From Bacillus sp. AFS006103 (GTDB taxonomy: Bacteria; Bacillota; Bacilli; Bacillales; Cytobacillaceae), in NCBI GenBank assembly GCA_002559145.1, contig NTXX01000006.1:18413-82412 (forward strand): DNA of 64,000 bases. Reading direction: 5' to 3'. A program made the position numbers and the translations under genes. How positions within the stretch are numbered: position 1 is the stretch's first letter; each line of letters starts with the position of its first letter. The notes beneath the pieces were generated by a model. The model was not told the DNA's origin and did not search any database. It saw nothing but the letters and a program-made list of their open reading frames with translations. This document shows, piece by piece, positions 48,504-57,244 of this stretch.

Positions 48504-49280
48504 CTAATTCCCCCCTTCAATGATTCTCTGGAAACTGGACTCCCCGGTTACATCGTTTTCGACTCTACCAGCTGAAGTATAAATCGTTGCCATTTTCCCT
48601 CTTAAATAGCCAATTACTTCAATATTTAAGTATTTCGCCAGCTGTACTGCCTGCTTGGTAGCCGCTGTACGTGAACCTATCACAGGAAAGCCAAATTTTG
48701 CTGCTTTAGAGAGCATTTCATATGAAACCCTGCCGGTTGTTAGTAAAATTAACCGATCGGGCTGCAGGTGATTTTTGATAGCGTAACCAATTATTTTATC
48801 TACGGCATTATGTCTGCCAATATCTTCACGGATGGTAATATTACCGTCCTCATCAACAATACAGGCACCATGCATACCGCCGGTTTCAAGATAAAGTTCT
48901 GAATTCTGGGCGAATTCACTTCTCTTTTTTAATAGATAACTTAATTGATAGTTTTTTTCAGATGTTACTCTTTCAAACTCCTTCACATCTGTCATTGAAA
49001 AGAAAGTTACGCCACGGCCACAGCCTGCGGTGTAATGCTTCTTTTTCGAAAAAAATTGCTCCTCGTCAAATTCAGAGCGGAGCGAGACATTGATTGTGCT
49101 TAGTTCTTCATTGATCACAATTGACTCAATATCATTTGAGGATTGAATAAATCCTTCAGAAAACAAATATCCATAGGTCCAATCGTCTAAGTTGTGCTTT
49201 GTCAGTTGAAAAACGGCAATTTCGTAGCCGTTAATAAGTAAGGAAATAGGATATTCATCGGGACAACCTTTACTGTGCAT
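48504..49280 (-). CDS. fdhD: Formate dehydrogenase accessory sulfurtransferase
   Basis: Passes sulfur to the bisMGD cofactor before insertion into FdhA. 258 aa. Conserved CGRGVTFF segment with the sulfur-carrying Cys (one Cys, not the CxxC of E. coli), MHGACIVDEDGNITIREDIGRHNAVDKIIG and TTGRVSYEMLSKAAKFGFPVIGSRTAATK. AGAGGAGGG precedes the ATG. First gene of the 11-gene leftward fdh/moco operon; an Fnr-like site lies upstream. Confidence 0.95.
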   Translation of the reverse strand: MHSKGCPDEYPISLLINGYEIAVFQLTKHNLDDWTYGYLFSEGFIQSSNDIESIVINEELSTINVSLRSEFDEEQFFSKKKHYTAGCGRGVTFFSMTDVKEFERVTSEKNYQLSYLLKKRSEFAQNSELYLETGGMHGACIVDEDGNITIREDIGRHNAVDKIIGYAIKNHLQPDRLILLTTGRVSYEMLSKAAKFGFPVIGSRTAATKQAVQLAKYLNIEVIGYLRGKMATIYTSAGRVENDVTGESSFQRIIEGGN

Positions 49281-49318
49281 TGTTTTCCCTCCTCTTTAGG
49301 AAACTTCAACATTTAATC

Positions 49319-49362
49319 ATTGTAAGAATTTTTACCTAGTGAACTCAGCGACATTTGTCACT
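49319..49362 (-). promoter_or_regulatory. Possible Fnr-dependent promoter of fdhD operon
   Basis: Leftward AGTGA-CAAATG-TCGCT (49347-49362; 7 of 10 consensus positions) with -10 TACAAT (49319-49324), 35.5 bp from the site centre. The geometry is within 1 bp of the nos and fnr promoters. The remainder of the 514-bp gap to pdxK (49281-49794) is AT-rich with no supported gene. Confidence 0.5.
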
Positions 49363-49794
49363 TGCGAAATTAGCGATTATCCTTATTAAAAGGAATGACG
49401 GTTTCTTTTTTAAACTATTACAATTCTCTGCACATAGATGTCAGGACTTTGTCCATTATATTTCATATTTGTGTCATTCTTTCGACAATTTTATGAACTG
49501 GTTATTTAGTCACGTTCGTTATGTGATTTACCTTCTGTTTGAAAGCGGTTCCATTACCAAAGTCCATTAAATGCACTTCCTATTGTAAATATCTTACTGC
49601 CGGTTATTTTTTTCGAAAGTAATATTTATCACTATAAAGGTTTGTTAATAGTACAAAAGAGGTATTTGTCATTTTCCTGTCAACTTTTGCTTCAAAAATC
49701 CAATTTTCAGGGTCATGTCCTCCTAGATTTCTGCTAAATTTATAAAAATGTTCTATAATAAGTAAGAGGTTTTAGTTACTAAGGAGGAATACAT

Positions 49795-50637
49795 ATGTCG
49801 ATTAAAAAGGTAATGACGATTGCCGGTTCTGATACAAGCGGCGGGGCTGGAATTCAAGCAGATTTAAAAACATTTCAGGAGCTTGGTGTCTACGGAATGA
49901 CAGCATTAACATCCATCGTTACGATGGACCCGAAAAACGGTTGGCACCATAGCGTTTTTCCAATCGCCGTGGATACCCTTGAAACACAACTTGAAACCGT
50001 CCTTTCGGTTGGTATTGATGCAATGAAAACAGGCATGCTTGGTACGGTTGAAATCATTGAATTAGCCGCACGGAAAATCGATGAAAATAAACTCGAGCGT
50101 GTCGTCATTGACCCGGTTATGGTTTGTAAAGGGGAAGATGAGGTCCTAAATCCGGAAACAACCGATGCCATGCGTGAGCTTCTGTTGCCGCGTGCTTTAG
50201 TGGTTACACCTAATCTTTTTGAAGCAGGACAGCTGGCAGGCATGAAGACGCCTCGTACGGTTGCGGAAATGAAGGAAGCCGCTGAGAAAATCCATGCTCA
50301 GGGCGCAAAGTTTGTATTGATTAAAGGCGGCGGCAAGCTTCAATCCGAAGAAAAAGCAGTCGACCTGCTTTATGATGGAAAGGACTTTATGCTGTACGAG
50401 TCAGAAAAATTTGAAACCACCTACACGCACGGTGCAGGCTGTACCTACTCTTCAGCGATAACCGCTGAATTAGCAAAAGGGAAATCCGTTTATGATGCGG
50501 TTGATGTTGCCAAAGAGTTTATTACAGCGGCCATCGGGCAAGGCTTCCGCCTAAACGAATATGTCGGTCCAACCTGGCATGGTGCTTACCGCAGCGGCCT
50601 ATCTAATACTGAGTACTGCGAGGATTGTGTGGAATAA
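49795..50637 (+). CDS. pdxK: Pyridoxine/HMP kinase (PdxK/ThiD family)
   Basis: Phosphorylates pyridoxine-type vitamers; family also covers HMP(-P) kinases. 280 aa, ribokinase-like. Motifs: MTIAGSDTSGGAGIQADLKTF, IDPVMVCKGEDEVL, VTPNLFEAGQL, VLIKGGG and the anion-hole Cys in THGAGCTYSSAI. B. subtilis PdxK (YwdB) lies in the same genome region near ywdI. AAGGAGG precedes the ATG. TATAAT at about 49756 may be its -10. Confidence 0.9.
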   Translation: MSIKKVMTIAGSDTSGGAGIQADLKTFQELGVYGMTALTSIVTMDPKNGWHHSVFPIAVDTLETQLETVLSVGIDAMKTGMLGTVEIIELAARKIDENKLERVVIDPVMVCKGEDEVLNPETTDAMRELLLPRALVVTPNLFEAGQLAGMKTPRTVAEMKEAAEKIHAQGAKFVLIKGGGKLQSEEKAVDLLYDGKDFMLYESEKFETTYTHGAGCTYSSAITAELAKGKSVYDAVDVAKEFITAAIGQGFRLNEYVGPTWHGAYRSGLSNTEYCEDCVE

Positions 50638-50641
50638 ACTA

Positions 50642-50684
50642 TAGAAGAAAGAGCCGGTCCCTGGATCGGCTCTTTCTTTCTTCA
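50642..50684 (+). terminator. Terminator of pdxK
   Basis: AGAAAGAGCCGGTCC - CTGG - ATCGGCTCTTTCTTTC after the stop codon. Confidence 0.9.
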
Positions 50685-50713
50685 TGCTGTCCTTTTCATA
50701 TTGTCATTTTCAT

Positions 50714-50726
50714 GGTGTCAGGCACC
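50714..50726. repeat. Single GGTGTCAGGCACC arm
   Basis: Exact 13-bp motif between pdxK and yojF, no partner arm nearby. Confidence 0.55.
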
Positions 50727-50838
50727 AGCGAGCATTCATTTCGCATTTTTTACCTAATTTTAGTATGATAGTTACATTATTAATTAAAATAGACATTAGA
50801 CCTAATCACTCTATTTTGAAGGGAAAGGAGGTTGCACT

Positions 50839-51186
50839 TTGGAACCTATTGATGTGAAAGGCGCACAGGCTGCGATTAACAGCTTTGCCAATAAGGATGT
50901 TTACATCCACCTTGAAACAACAAACGGTGCCTATGCATCACATAATGATCAATCATTTTTTTCAGCTGGAGCATTCATCCGCAATGCGCTTGTTCGTTAT
51001 GAATTAGGTAAAATAACCGGGAATGGCCCGTTTCGGGTTGGTTTGAAGATCAACCTTGGCTGGATTTATGCAGAAGGAATTACCCATTACGAAATAGATG
51101 AAGACAATCACCTGCTCTTAGCCGGTCACGATAATGCCGGAAAACTAGCGGTTGCCTTGGAAATTTCCAGCACCCCTTTTGAATAA
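50839..51186 (+). CDS. yojF: YojF family protein (DUF1806)
   Basis: 115 aa. Always linked to bshB2 in Bacillus and perhaps a partner of that deacetylase; no catalytic motif. Sequence landmarks VYIHLETTNGAYASHND, FFSAGAFIRN and LGWIYAEGITHYEID. TTG start at 50839, 7 bp after AAAGGAGG. 28 bp before bshB2. Confidence 0.88.
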   Translation: MEPIDVKGAQAAINSFANKDVYIHLETTNGAYASHNDQSFFSAGAFIRNALVRYELGKITGNGPFRVGLKINLGWIYAEGITHYEIDEDNHLLLAGHDNAGKLAVALEISSTPFE

Positions 51187-51214
51187 TACGGCAAGGCCGG
51201 AAGGAGAATGATTT

Positions 51215-51886
51215 ATGGAAAAAGAACAAAGCGTTTTGGTCGTTTTTCCTCACCCAGACGATGAGGCATTTGGTGTGTCCGGGACGATTGCAACCCATGT
51301 GAAGAACGGCACCCCGGTCACCTATGCCTGTTTAACTCTAGGTGAAATGGGACGCAACATGGGGAATCCCCCGTTTACCAATCGCGAGAACCTGCCGAAA
51401 ATCAGGAAAGAAGAATTGAAGGAAGCAGCACGGGTGTTGGGCATTCAAGATCTGCGCATGCTGGGATACCGTGATAAAACAATCGAATTTGAAGATGAAG
51501 AGAAGCTTGCCAACAAGATGTTAGAAGTGATTAAGGAAGTTAGCCCTTCGCTTATTATCACGTTTTATCCCGGGTATTCCGTCCACCCTGACCATGACGC
51601 CACCGGTGCAGCGGTCGTGCGGGCGGTTGAGAAAATACCTGCGGACGTGCGGCCAACCTTACACTGTGTCGCCTTCTCAAATAATTGTGTAGACGAAATT
51701 GGGGAACCGGACATCCTCAATGATATTAGCCCCGTTACAGAAATAAAGCTTGCTGCCATCCAAGCTCATCGTTCGCAAACAGAGCAAATGTTTATTGGCA
51801 TGGAGGAGAAGTTGAAAGAACAAGATCCGCAAGTGATGAAGTGGATCAACAACGAACGGTTTTGGACGTATACATTTGATAAGTAA
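51215..51886 (+). CDS. bshB2: Bacillithiol biosynthesis deacetylase BshB2
   Basis: LmbE-type zinc deacetylase that converts GlcNAc-malate to GlcN-malate for bacillithiol. 223 aa. Zinc motif FPHPDDEAFGVSG at residues ~11-23 and the third ligand in SVHPDHDATG near 128. GGAAGGAG precedes the ATG. Pair with yojF as in B. subtilis yojF-yojG. Confidence 0.95.
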   Translation: MEKEQSVLVVFPHPDDEAFGVSGTIATHVKNGTPVTYACLTLGEMGRNMGNPPFTNRENLPKIRKEELKEAARVLGIQDLRMLGYRDKTIEFEDEEKLANKMLEVIKEVSPSLIITFYPGYSVHPDHDATGAAVVRAVEKIPADVRPTLHCVAFSNNCVDEIGEPDILNDISPVTEIKLAAIQAHRSQTEQMFIGMEEKLKEQDPQVMKWINNERFWTYTFDK

Positions 51887-51897
51887 ACTCAGGAAGC

Positions 51898-51925
51898 CCT
51901 TCTTAGCGAAGGGCTTTTCTTTTTA
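51898..51925 (+). terminator. Terminator of bshB2
   Basis: AGCCCTTC-TTAGC-GAAGGGCT then TTTCTTTTT; overlaps the end of the convergent fnr-like gene. Confidence 0.88.
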
Positions 51926-52684
51926 ATATTCGCGGTGCAGCAAGGTACAAAGCGTGCACCAATCACGGATGATGATCTTCCGTGACTTCATGTCGATGAT
52001 GCCATCCTTTTTTAACTTAGAAAAGACACGGCTTACGCTTTCTCTTGTCGTTCCGACGACGGTTGCAAACTCTTGAATGGTCAAAGGAATCTCAATATCC
52101 CATCGGTTAAGTCCCGTATTAAATTTATTTCCGAGCCGTTCTAACGTTTTCACGGTCTTCGCATAAACATCAAGCAAGGCAACATCTCGTAATTGTGAAG
52201 TCATTTCCCGTAAGGTGTCACTCATATAACTGATCATTTGCATCGACAACTCCGGGTAGTTGAATAAGTCCCGCTCTAATTCCAACTTATCTAAAAAGAG
52301 GACCCTTCCGTCCTGGAGCATCGTCGCTGTTGCTGGATAGTATTCGGTCCTCTTAGTAAACAAACAGGCCTCTGCAAACACATCCCCTTTTTGCTTCACA
52401 CAAACGATGATTTCATTGCCATTTTCATCCTGCTTCGTCAGCTTGACCGCTCCTGAATAAATGAAATAAACACCTTTGGCCGCCTCTGCCTCGTTAATAA
52501 TCCGTTCGCCCTTCTTTAGGTCCAGTGTTTGAATCCTTTTTTCAATAATAGATAACGACTTGGATGATAAATCCTTAAAGATAATAATTTTCCGCAGTAA
52601 ATCTGTTTGGACTGCGTTTGCGCCATGATAGACTTCTAGATTCGGTTCTTTTAAACAATCGAATTGATTCAACCTTTTCACCAC
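51923..52684 (-). CDS. fnr: Crp/Fnr family regulator
   Basis: Likely anaerobic regulator of the nos and fdh operons. 253 aa. N-terminal cyclic-nucleotide-binding-type barrel (~30-150, KKGERIINEAEAAKGVYFIYSG), long dimer helix (~150-185) and C-terminal helix-turn-helix TIQEFATVVGTTRESVSRVF, whose E..SR residues fit TGTGA recognition. The C-terminus has CTLC like the cluster-binding end of Bacillus Fnr, but the third Cys is missing (CTLCTLLHREY). Divergent from the nos operon, with a matching box in its own promoter. Confidence 0.88.
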   Translation of the reverse strand: MVKRLNQFDCLKEPNLEVYHGANAVQTDLLRKIIIFKDLSSKSLSIIEKRIQTLDLKKGERIINEAEAAKGVYFIYSGAVKLTKQDENGNEIIVCVKQKGDVFAEACLFTKRTEYYPATATMLQDGRVLFLDKLELERDLFNYPELSMQMISYMSDTLREMTSQLRDVALLDVYAKTVKTLERLGNKFNTGLNRWDIEIPLTIQEFATVVGTTRESVSRVFSKLKKDGIIDMKSRKIIIRDWCTLCTLLHREY

Positions 52685-52723
52685 CCTATTTGGAATTTTC
52701 CTTTTGCTGAATACTTACCATCT

Positions 52724-52766
52724 ATTGTAAGGTAATCAATCCAGTGATGTAGTGACGTAATTCACA
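52724..52766 (-). promoter_or_regulatory. Fnr-type promoter of the fnr-like gene
   Basis: Leftward box TGTGA-ATTACG-TCACT (52751-52766) and -10 TACAAT (52724-52729), centre to -10 edge 34.5 bp. Suggests autoregulation. Confidence 0.75.
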
Positions 52767-52835
52767 AAATGTTCAATATTAAAAAGCCAATTGCCACAAT
52801 CAGTTTCACATAACGTTCAAAATCTCCCGAAAAGG

Positions 52836-52878
52836 TGTGAAGTATATCACATTTTTCCCCCTTTACAGCGTTTAGGAT
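52836..52878 (+). promoter_or_regulatory. Fnr-type class II promoter of the nos operon
   Basis: Perfect TGTGA-AGTATA-TCACA (52836-52851). TAGGAT (52873-52878) lies where a -10 should be for a start at about 52885, placing the box centre at -41.5. Confidence 0.85.
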
Positions 52879-52914
52879 GAAGGTGTTCATTATATATAAA
52901 AAGGAGGGGAAAAG

Positions 52915-53367
52915 ATGAATAAAGCCATTATTAGTTTTGTAATCTGTGCAATACTCGGCTTTGGACTTGGCTACTTAGTATTTGATGTAATCATGGGAGA
53001 TTCTGGTAAGCAGCCTCAAGTAGCACAAACATCAACAACAGAAAAGACAGAAACAGCTGCTGCCAAAGAAGAAAGTACGGATGCAAAGGAAGCTACAACC
53101 GTTTCAGCTAGTGAGGACAACATCCTAAACAAGAAGGGCTGCCTTGGCTGTCACAGTGTTGAAGCCTTAAATATTAAGGGTGGAGCCGTAGGACCAGATC
53201 TTTCACAAGCGTTTGTTAACGTTGAAGGAAAGCATGGCAAGCCGATCGAGGAATTCCTGAAAGCGCCTACCTCTGCTGTGATGTCAGGCGTTATCGGCAA
53301 GAACCCATTAACTGATGAAGAACGCACACAAGTGTTAGACCTACTTAAACAAGCTTCTGAAAAATAA
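52915..53367 (+). CDS. Membrane-anchored c-type cytochrome of the nos operon
   Basis: Probable electron donor to NosZ. 150 aa. N-terminal membrane helix (FVICAILGFGLGYLVFDVI), Thr/Glu/Ala-rich linker, haem site KGCLGCHSV near residue 80 and likely Met ligand in SAVMSGVIGKNPL. GGAGGGG precedes the ATG. First gene of the nos operon, 18 bp before nosZ. Confidence 0.93.
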   Translation: MNKAIISFVICAILGFGLGYLVFDVIMGDSGKQPQVAQTSTTEKTETAAAKEESTDAKEATTVSASEDNILNKKGCLGCHSVEALNIKGGAVGPDLSQAFVNVEGKHGKPIEEFLKAPTSAVMSGVIGKNPLTDEERTQVLDLLKQASEK

Positions 53368-53385
53368 AAAAGGTGGTGTAATTAG

Positions 53386-55251
53386 ATGAAAAAATGGATT
53401 CCGATCGCATCGGGACTCTTAGCCGGGTTTGTTGCAGCAACCATCTCTTTTGCTGATTTCTCAGCAAAGACGAATACAGAAGCTGCCTCTAGCACTAAGA
53501 GTGATGCAGAAAAGGTATATGTTCCATTCGGTCAAAAAGATGATTATTACCTATTTGCCTCAGGCGGTCACTCTGGTCAAATGTTTATTTACGGGGTTCC
53601 GTCGATGCGGAAAATTAGAACGATTCCTGTATTCTCTCAAGATTCTGCGACAGGATACGGTTTCGATGAGCATTCGAAAAAAATGATGGGCGACTATACA
53701 TGGGGAGACCTTCACCATCCGGCCTTCTCTGAAACAAAGGGCGACTATGACGGTAAATACATGTTTGCTACAGATGTAGGGAACAGCCGTGCAGCTGTTG
53801 TCGACCTTAAAACATTTACAACAAAAGATATCATTCAAGTTCCAAATACTGCCGGCCCGCACTGTGCAGCATTCGTAACAGAAAATACAGAGTACATGTT
53901 CTTACCAACTCGGTTTGCTGTACCGGTTGGCCAAAAATATGAGTCACTCGACAACTTTAGCGATCAGTACCGCGGCGTTATGTCTGCTGTAACCTTTAAT
54001 GAAAAGAATCAAAAGCTAGGTATTGCCTATCAAGTGGCGCTTCCACCATGGTCGTATGACCTTTCTGATGCTGGTAAAAAGAGCTCAGCTGATTGGGCTG
54101 TTATGACAACCTACAATACTGAAGAAGCTACAACCAACTTGGAAATCAATGCATCACAAGCTGACCGTGACTACATCGTTTTGTTTAACTGGAAAGAGCT
54201 TGCGAAGATGGTTAAGGAAGGCAAGTACGAAAATGTTGGCGGTCAAAAAATGATTTACCCTGAAAAACAAAAGGGTGGCATTTATTTAATTCCAGTTGCT
54301 AAGTCACCACATGGTGTCGACGTAACACCAGATGGTAAGCAATTTATTGCTTCAGGTAAACTTGCACCGACAATGACTGTCTTCTCGTTTGAAAAAGCCT
54401 TTGAAGCTGTTAAAAACAAAGACTTTGCCGGCGAACGTAATGGGATTCCGATTCTTAATTACAAATCAGTCATGGAAAGAGAAGTTAACCCTGAGAATGC
54501 TTTAGGACCGCTTCACACTCAATTTGATGACAAAGGCATGGCCTATACAACGATGTTCATTTCTTCTGAAATCGTGAAATGGAATCCAAAAACAGGTGAA
54601 ACACTAGACCGTGTACCTGTTCAATATTCTCCTGGACACTCTGTTGCCGCAGAAGGCGATACCGTTGCACCAGATGGAAAATGGCTTATTGCTTTAAACA
54701 AGATTGCTAAAGACAGCTACTTATCTGTTGGACCATCCCATCCTGAATCTATGCAATTAATTGATATCAGCGGGAAGATGAAAGTAATTCAATCGTCACC
54801 AGTAGACCCTGAACCGCACTATGCACAAATGATTAAAGCGGATAAGATCAAAACTATTAATGTCTATCCGAAGGATACAAAGAACAAGGATGCAGTATAT
54901 AAGCAAAGTGATACGAAAATCGTCCGCAACGGTAACAAGGTCGATGTATACGGAATTGCAATGCGTTCAAAATTCATCTTTGATGCAAAAGCAAAACGTC
55001 CAGATGTGATTGAAGTTAATGAAGGGGATCACGTCTCTATTCATCTAACGAATATTGATTTCGATGAAGATATTACCCATGGATTTGCCATCAACAGCTA
55101 TAACTTAAACATGGAAGTTCAGCCTGGTCAAACCAACACAATGGAATTTGTTGCGAATAAAGCAGGAACCTATCCACTTTATTGTACAAACTTCTGTTCA
55201 GCGCTACACCAAGAAATGAACGGTTACTTCCTTGTAAAACCAAAGAAATAA
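53386..55251 (+). CDS. nosZ: Nitrous-oxide reductase
   Basis: Reduces N2O to N2 on the outer face of the membrane. 621 aa. Sec-type signal (no RR motif), as in clade II NosZ. Beta-propeller with CuZ His-rich segments (GGHSGQ, GDLHHPAFS, AGPHCAAF, KSPHGVDVTPDG, GPLHTQFDD, SPGHSVAAEGD) and a C-terminal cupredoxin with the CuA motif YCTNFCSALHQEM near residue 605. AAAGGTGG upstream of the ATG. A hairpin follows the gene. Confidence 0.97.
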   Translation: MKKWIPIASGLLAGFVAATISFADFSAKTNTEAASSTKSDAEKVYVPFGQKDDYYLFASGGHSGQMFIYGVPSMRKIRTIPVFSQDSATGYGFDEHSKKMMGDYTWGDLHHPAFSETKGDYDGKYMFATDVGNSRAAVVDLKTFTTKDIIQVPNTAGPHCAAFVTENTEYMFLPTRFAVPVGQKYESLDNFSDQYRGVMSAVTFNEKNQKLGIAYQVALPPWSYDLSDAGKKSSADWAVMTTYNTEEATTNLEINASQADRDYIVLFNWKELAKMVKEGKYENVGGQKMIYPEKQKGGIYLIPVAKSPHGVDVTPDGKQFIASGKLAPTMTVFSFEKAFEAVKNKDFAGERNGIPILNYKSVMEREVNPENALGPLHTQFDDKGMAYTTMFISSEIVKWNPKTGETLDRVPVQYSPGHSVAAEGDTVAPDGKWLIALNKIAKDSYLSVGPSHPESMQLIDISGKMKVIQSSPVDPEPHYAQMIKADKIKTINVYPKDTKNKDAVYKQSDTKIVRNGNKVDVYGIAMRSKFIFDAKAKRPDVIEVNEGDHVSIHLTNIDFDEDITHGFAINSYNLNMEVQPGQTNTMEFVANKAGTYPLYCTNFCSALHQEMNGYFLVKPKK

Positions 55252-55263
55252 AAAGTTGGTGAT

Positions 55264-55290
55264 GGGTATCAATTCTAAAGATTGATACCC
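55264..55290 (+). other. Hairpin between nosZ and nosB-like gene
   Basis: GGGTATCAAT - TCTAAAG - ATTGATACCC, ten perfect pairs, no T run after it. Likely protects or processes nosZ mRNA rather than ending transcription. Confidence 0.7.
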
Positions 55291-55333
55291 TTCTCCGTTT
55301 AACGATGATCTCATAAAAAAGGCGATGTTTAAC

Positions 55334-55903
55334 ATGAAAGGTCAAGCGAAAAAATTATCAGTAGTTTCTTCATTGATACTAGTTGCTTCAAGTATTTTAA
55401 TAGTTATCTCACTTTTTTTCCCGTGGTGGAAAATGGTCTTTGTGGCTCCGCAATATCCAGAAGGCTTAAATATCATTGTTTATCCTAACAAGCTTGCGGG
55501 TGAAATTGATATTGTTAATGGTTTAAATCACTATATCGGTATGGCGAATTTCAGCGAAAAAAACTTCCCTGAATTATCGTATTTACCCTATTTAGTGGGT
55601 GGCTTAGCTGCATTAACTCTATTAACAGCTCTTTTACGAAAAAAATCAGTTTTGTACGGTTTAATCGGTCTATTTGTAATTGGCGGAGGTCTTGGTGTCT
55701 TCGACCTGATGCATGCACTGAAAAAATTCGGCACTCATTTAGATCCCCATGCACCGATAAAAATGGATCCATTTGTTCCGCCTATATTAGGGCATAATAC
55801 AGTGGCAAACTTTCAAACCGACAGCCTGCTTGGCTTGGGAACCTATTTGGTCATCGCAGCATTTATCCTGCTCTTAATTCCTTTATGGAAGGATCGAAAG
55901 TAA
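55334..55903 (+). CDS. nosB: NosB-like four-helix membrane protein
   Basis: 189 aa from the second ATG (55334), which is better spaced from AAAGGCG than 55325. Four hydrophobic helices: one N-terminal (VVSSLILVASSILIVISLFF), two around YLVGGLAALTLLTALL and VLYGLIGLFVIGGGLGVF, and one C-terminal (YLVIAAFILLLIPLW). The second half has GTHLDPHAPIKMDPFVPP, a possible metal-binding loop. In clade II nos clusters a membrane protein called NosB stands between nosZ and nosD; assignment is by position and topology. Confidence 0.75.
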   Translation: MKGQAKKLSVVSSLILVASSILIVISLFFPWWKMVFVAPQYPEGLNIIVYPNKLAGEIDIVNGLNHYIGMANFSEKNFPELSYLPYLVGGLAALTLLTALLRKKSVLYGLIGLFVIGGGLGVFDLMHALKKFGTHLDPHAPIKMDPFVPPILGHNTVANFQTDSLLGLGTYLVIAAFILLLIPLWKDRK

Positions 55904-57244
55904 ATGAAAAAACTTACGCTCTTATCTTTCATTTTTTCTCTATTTCTACTAATGAGTCCTGAGAAAAAGCTGGCAGCCGAAAACTTACAAACAACCATCG
56001 ACAGCCTGAAAGAGGGGGCGGTCTTACAACTTGAAGATAAAACCTATCAGGGCAATATTGTCATCAACAAACCACTGACGATTATTGGCTCTAAAAAGAC
56101 CGTGATCAAAGGTGACGGTACCGGGAATGTCATTTCTATCAAGGCCCCTCATGTGAAGCTGAGTCATCTAACGGTAACGCATGGTGGTATGAACCGGAAC
56201 TCTGCTGAGGAATACGCGGCCATCAAGATTTATACCAACAAGAATATTGTCGAACATATTAACATCCGCGATTCCTTTCACGGCATTTATTTAAGCCAGG
56301 CTCACAAAAATACGATTCGTTTTAACGATATTAAGGGAATGGGTAAAGGCAAAATTGCCGAGCAGGGAAATGGGATTCACGTTTATTATGCCAATGATAA
56401 TCTGCTTGAAAAAAACACGATCGAAGGCACCCGGGACGGAATGTTCTTCGAATATGCCAACAACAATCACAGCTATGAAAATAATATCAGCCAGACAAGA
56501 TATGGACTGCATTACATGTATTCCGATGAAAACATTTTCAAGAAAAATACCTTTACGATGAACACCGGCGGCGCCGCGATTATGAACTCGAACCATTTAA
56601 AGCTCGAGGATAATCAATTTATCGTCAACTACGGCAACCAATCCTTTGGCTTATTGCTGCTTCAAGCGAATGATAATCTAATAGCCAATAATACCTTTTA
56701 CATGAACCAACGTGGTATGTATATTGATCAAGCGACAAGAAACGAATTTCGCCACAACCTAATTGCTCAAAACCAAATCGGGATCGAACTGTGGGCGAGT
56801 TCCAATGAACAAGTTTTCACCTTAAACCAAATTTCTGAAAATACGATTCCTGCTGTAACTCTTGGCGGCAATAATGAGAATAATTCCTGGAGCAAGAATG
56901 GCAAAGGGAATGACTGGGGCAGCGCGTTCCCAATCACCGATTTAGACCAAGACCAGATTGGGGATTTTCCAATAACCTATCATTCATCTTTATATCAATT
57001 AATTGAAGATCAAGAATTATCCTATTTATTTTTAAAAAGTCCAGCACTGAAGATTTATGAAAAAATGAACGCCGCACGAACAAAGGAAGCCGTCATGTTT
57101 CATGACCCACACCCACTAACCACATCAAAAGGAACGCATACGAATGCAATTTTCCTTATTGTCAGCTTAATAATTGTGGGTATTTTAATAAAAGGGAGAC
57201 ACCTACTATGCATTACATTTGGAAGGAATGGAAGGAAAATATAA
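55904..57244 (+). CDS. nosD: NosD copper-centre maturation protein
   Basis: Periplasm-type beta-helix protein needed for CuZ assembly. 446 aa, signal peptide (LLSFIFSLFLLMSPEKKLAAE), then repeated parallel beta-helix turns with Asn ladders (HKNTIRFNDI, NDNLLEKNTIEG, NNHSYENNIS, DENIFKKNTF) and a C-terminal membrane helix (NAIFLIVSLIIVGILI). It starts directly at the end of the nosB-like gene and overlaps nosY by 37 nt. Confidence 0.94.
   Translation: MKKLTLLSFIFSLFLLMSPEKKLAAENLQTTIDSLKEGAVLQLEDKTYQGNIVINKPLTIIGSKKTVIKGDGTGNVISIKAPHVKLSHLTVTHGGMNRNSAEEYAAIKIYTNKNIVEHINIRDSFHGIYLSQAHKNTIRFNDIKGMGKGKIAEQGNGIHVYYANDNLLEKNTIEGTRDGMFFEYANNNHSYENNISQTRYGLHYMYSDENIFKKNTFTMNTGGAAIMNSNHLKLEDNQFIVNYGNQSFGLLLLQANDNLIANNTFYMNQRGMYIDQATRNEFRHNLIAQNQIGIELWASSNEQVFTLNQISENTIPAVTLGGNNENNSWSKNGKGNDWGSAFPITDLDQDQIGDFPITYHSSLYQLIEDQELSYLFLKSPALKIYEKMNAARTKEAVMFHDPHPLTTSKGTHTNAIFLIVSLIIVGILIKGRHLLCITFGRNGRKI

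Noticed and set aside
49355..49570. 71-aa ORF in the fdhD-pdxK gap
   Set aside because: AT-rich, low-complexity translation, no ribosome binding site, overlaps the predicted fdhD promoter.
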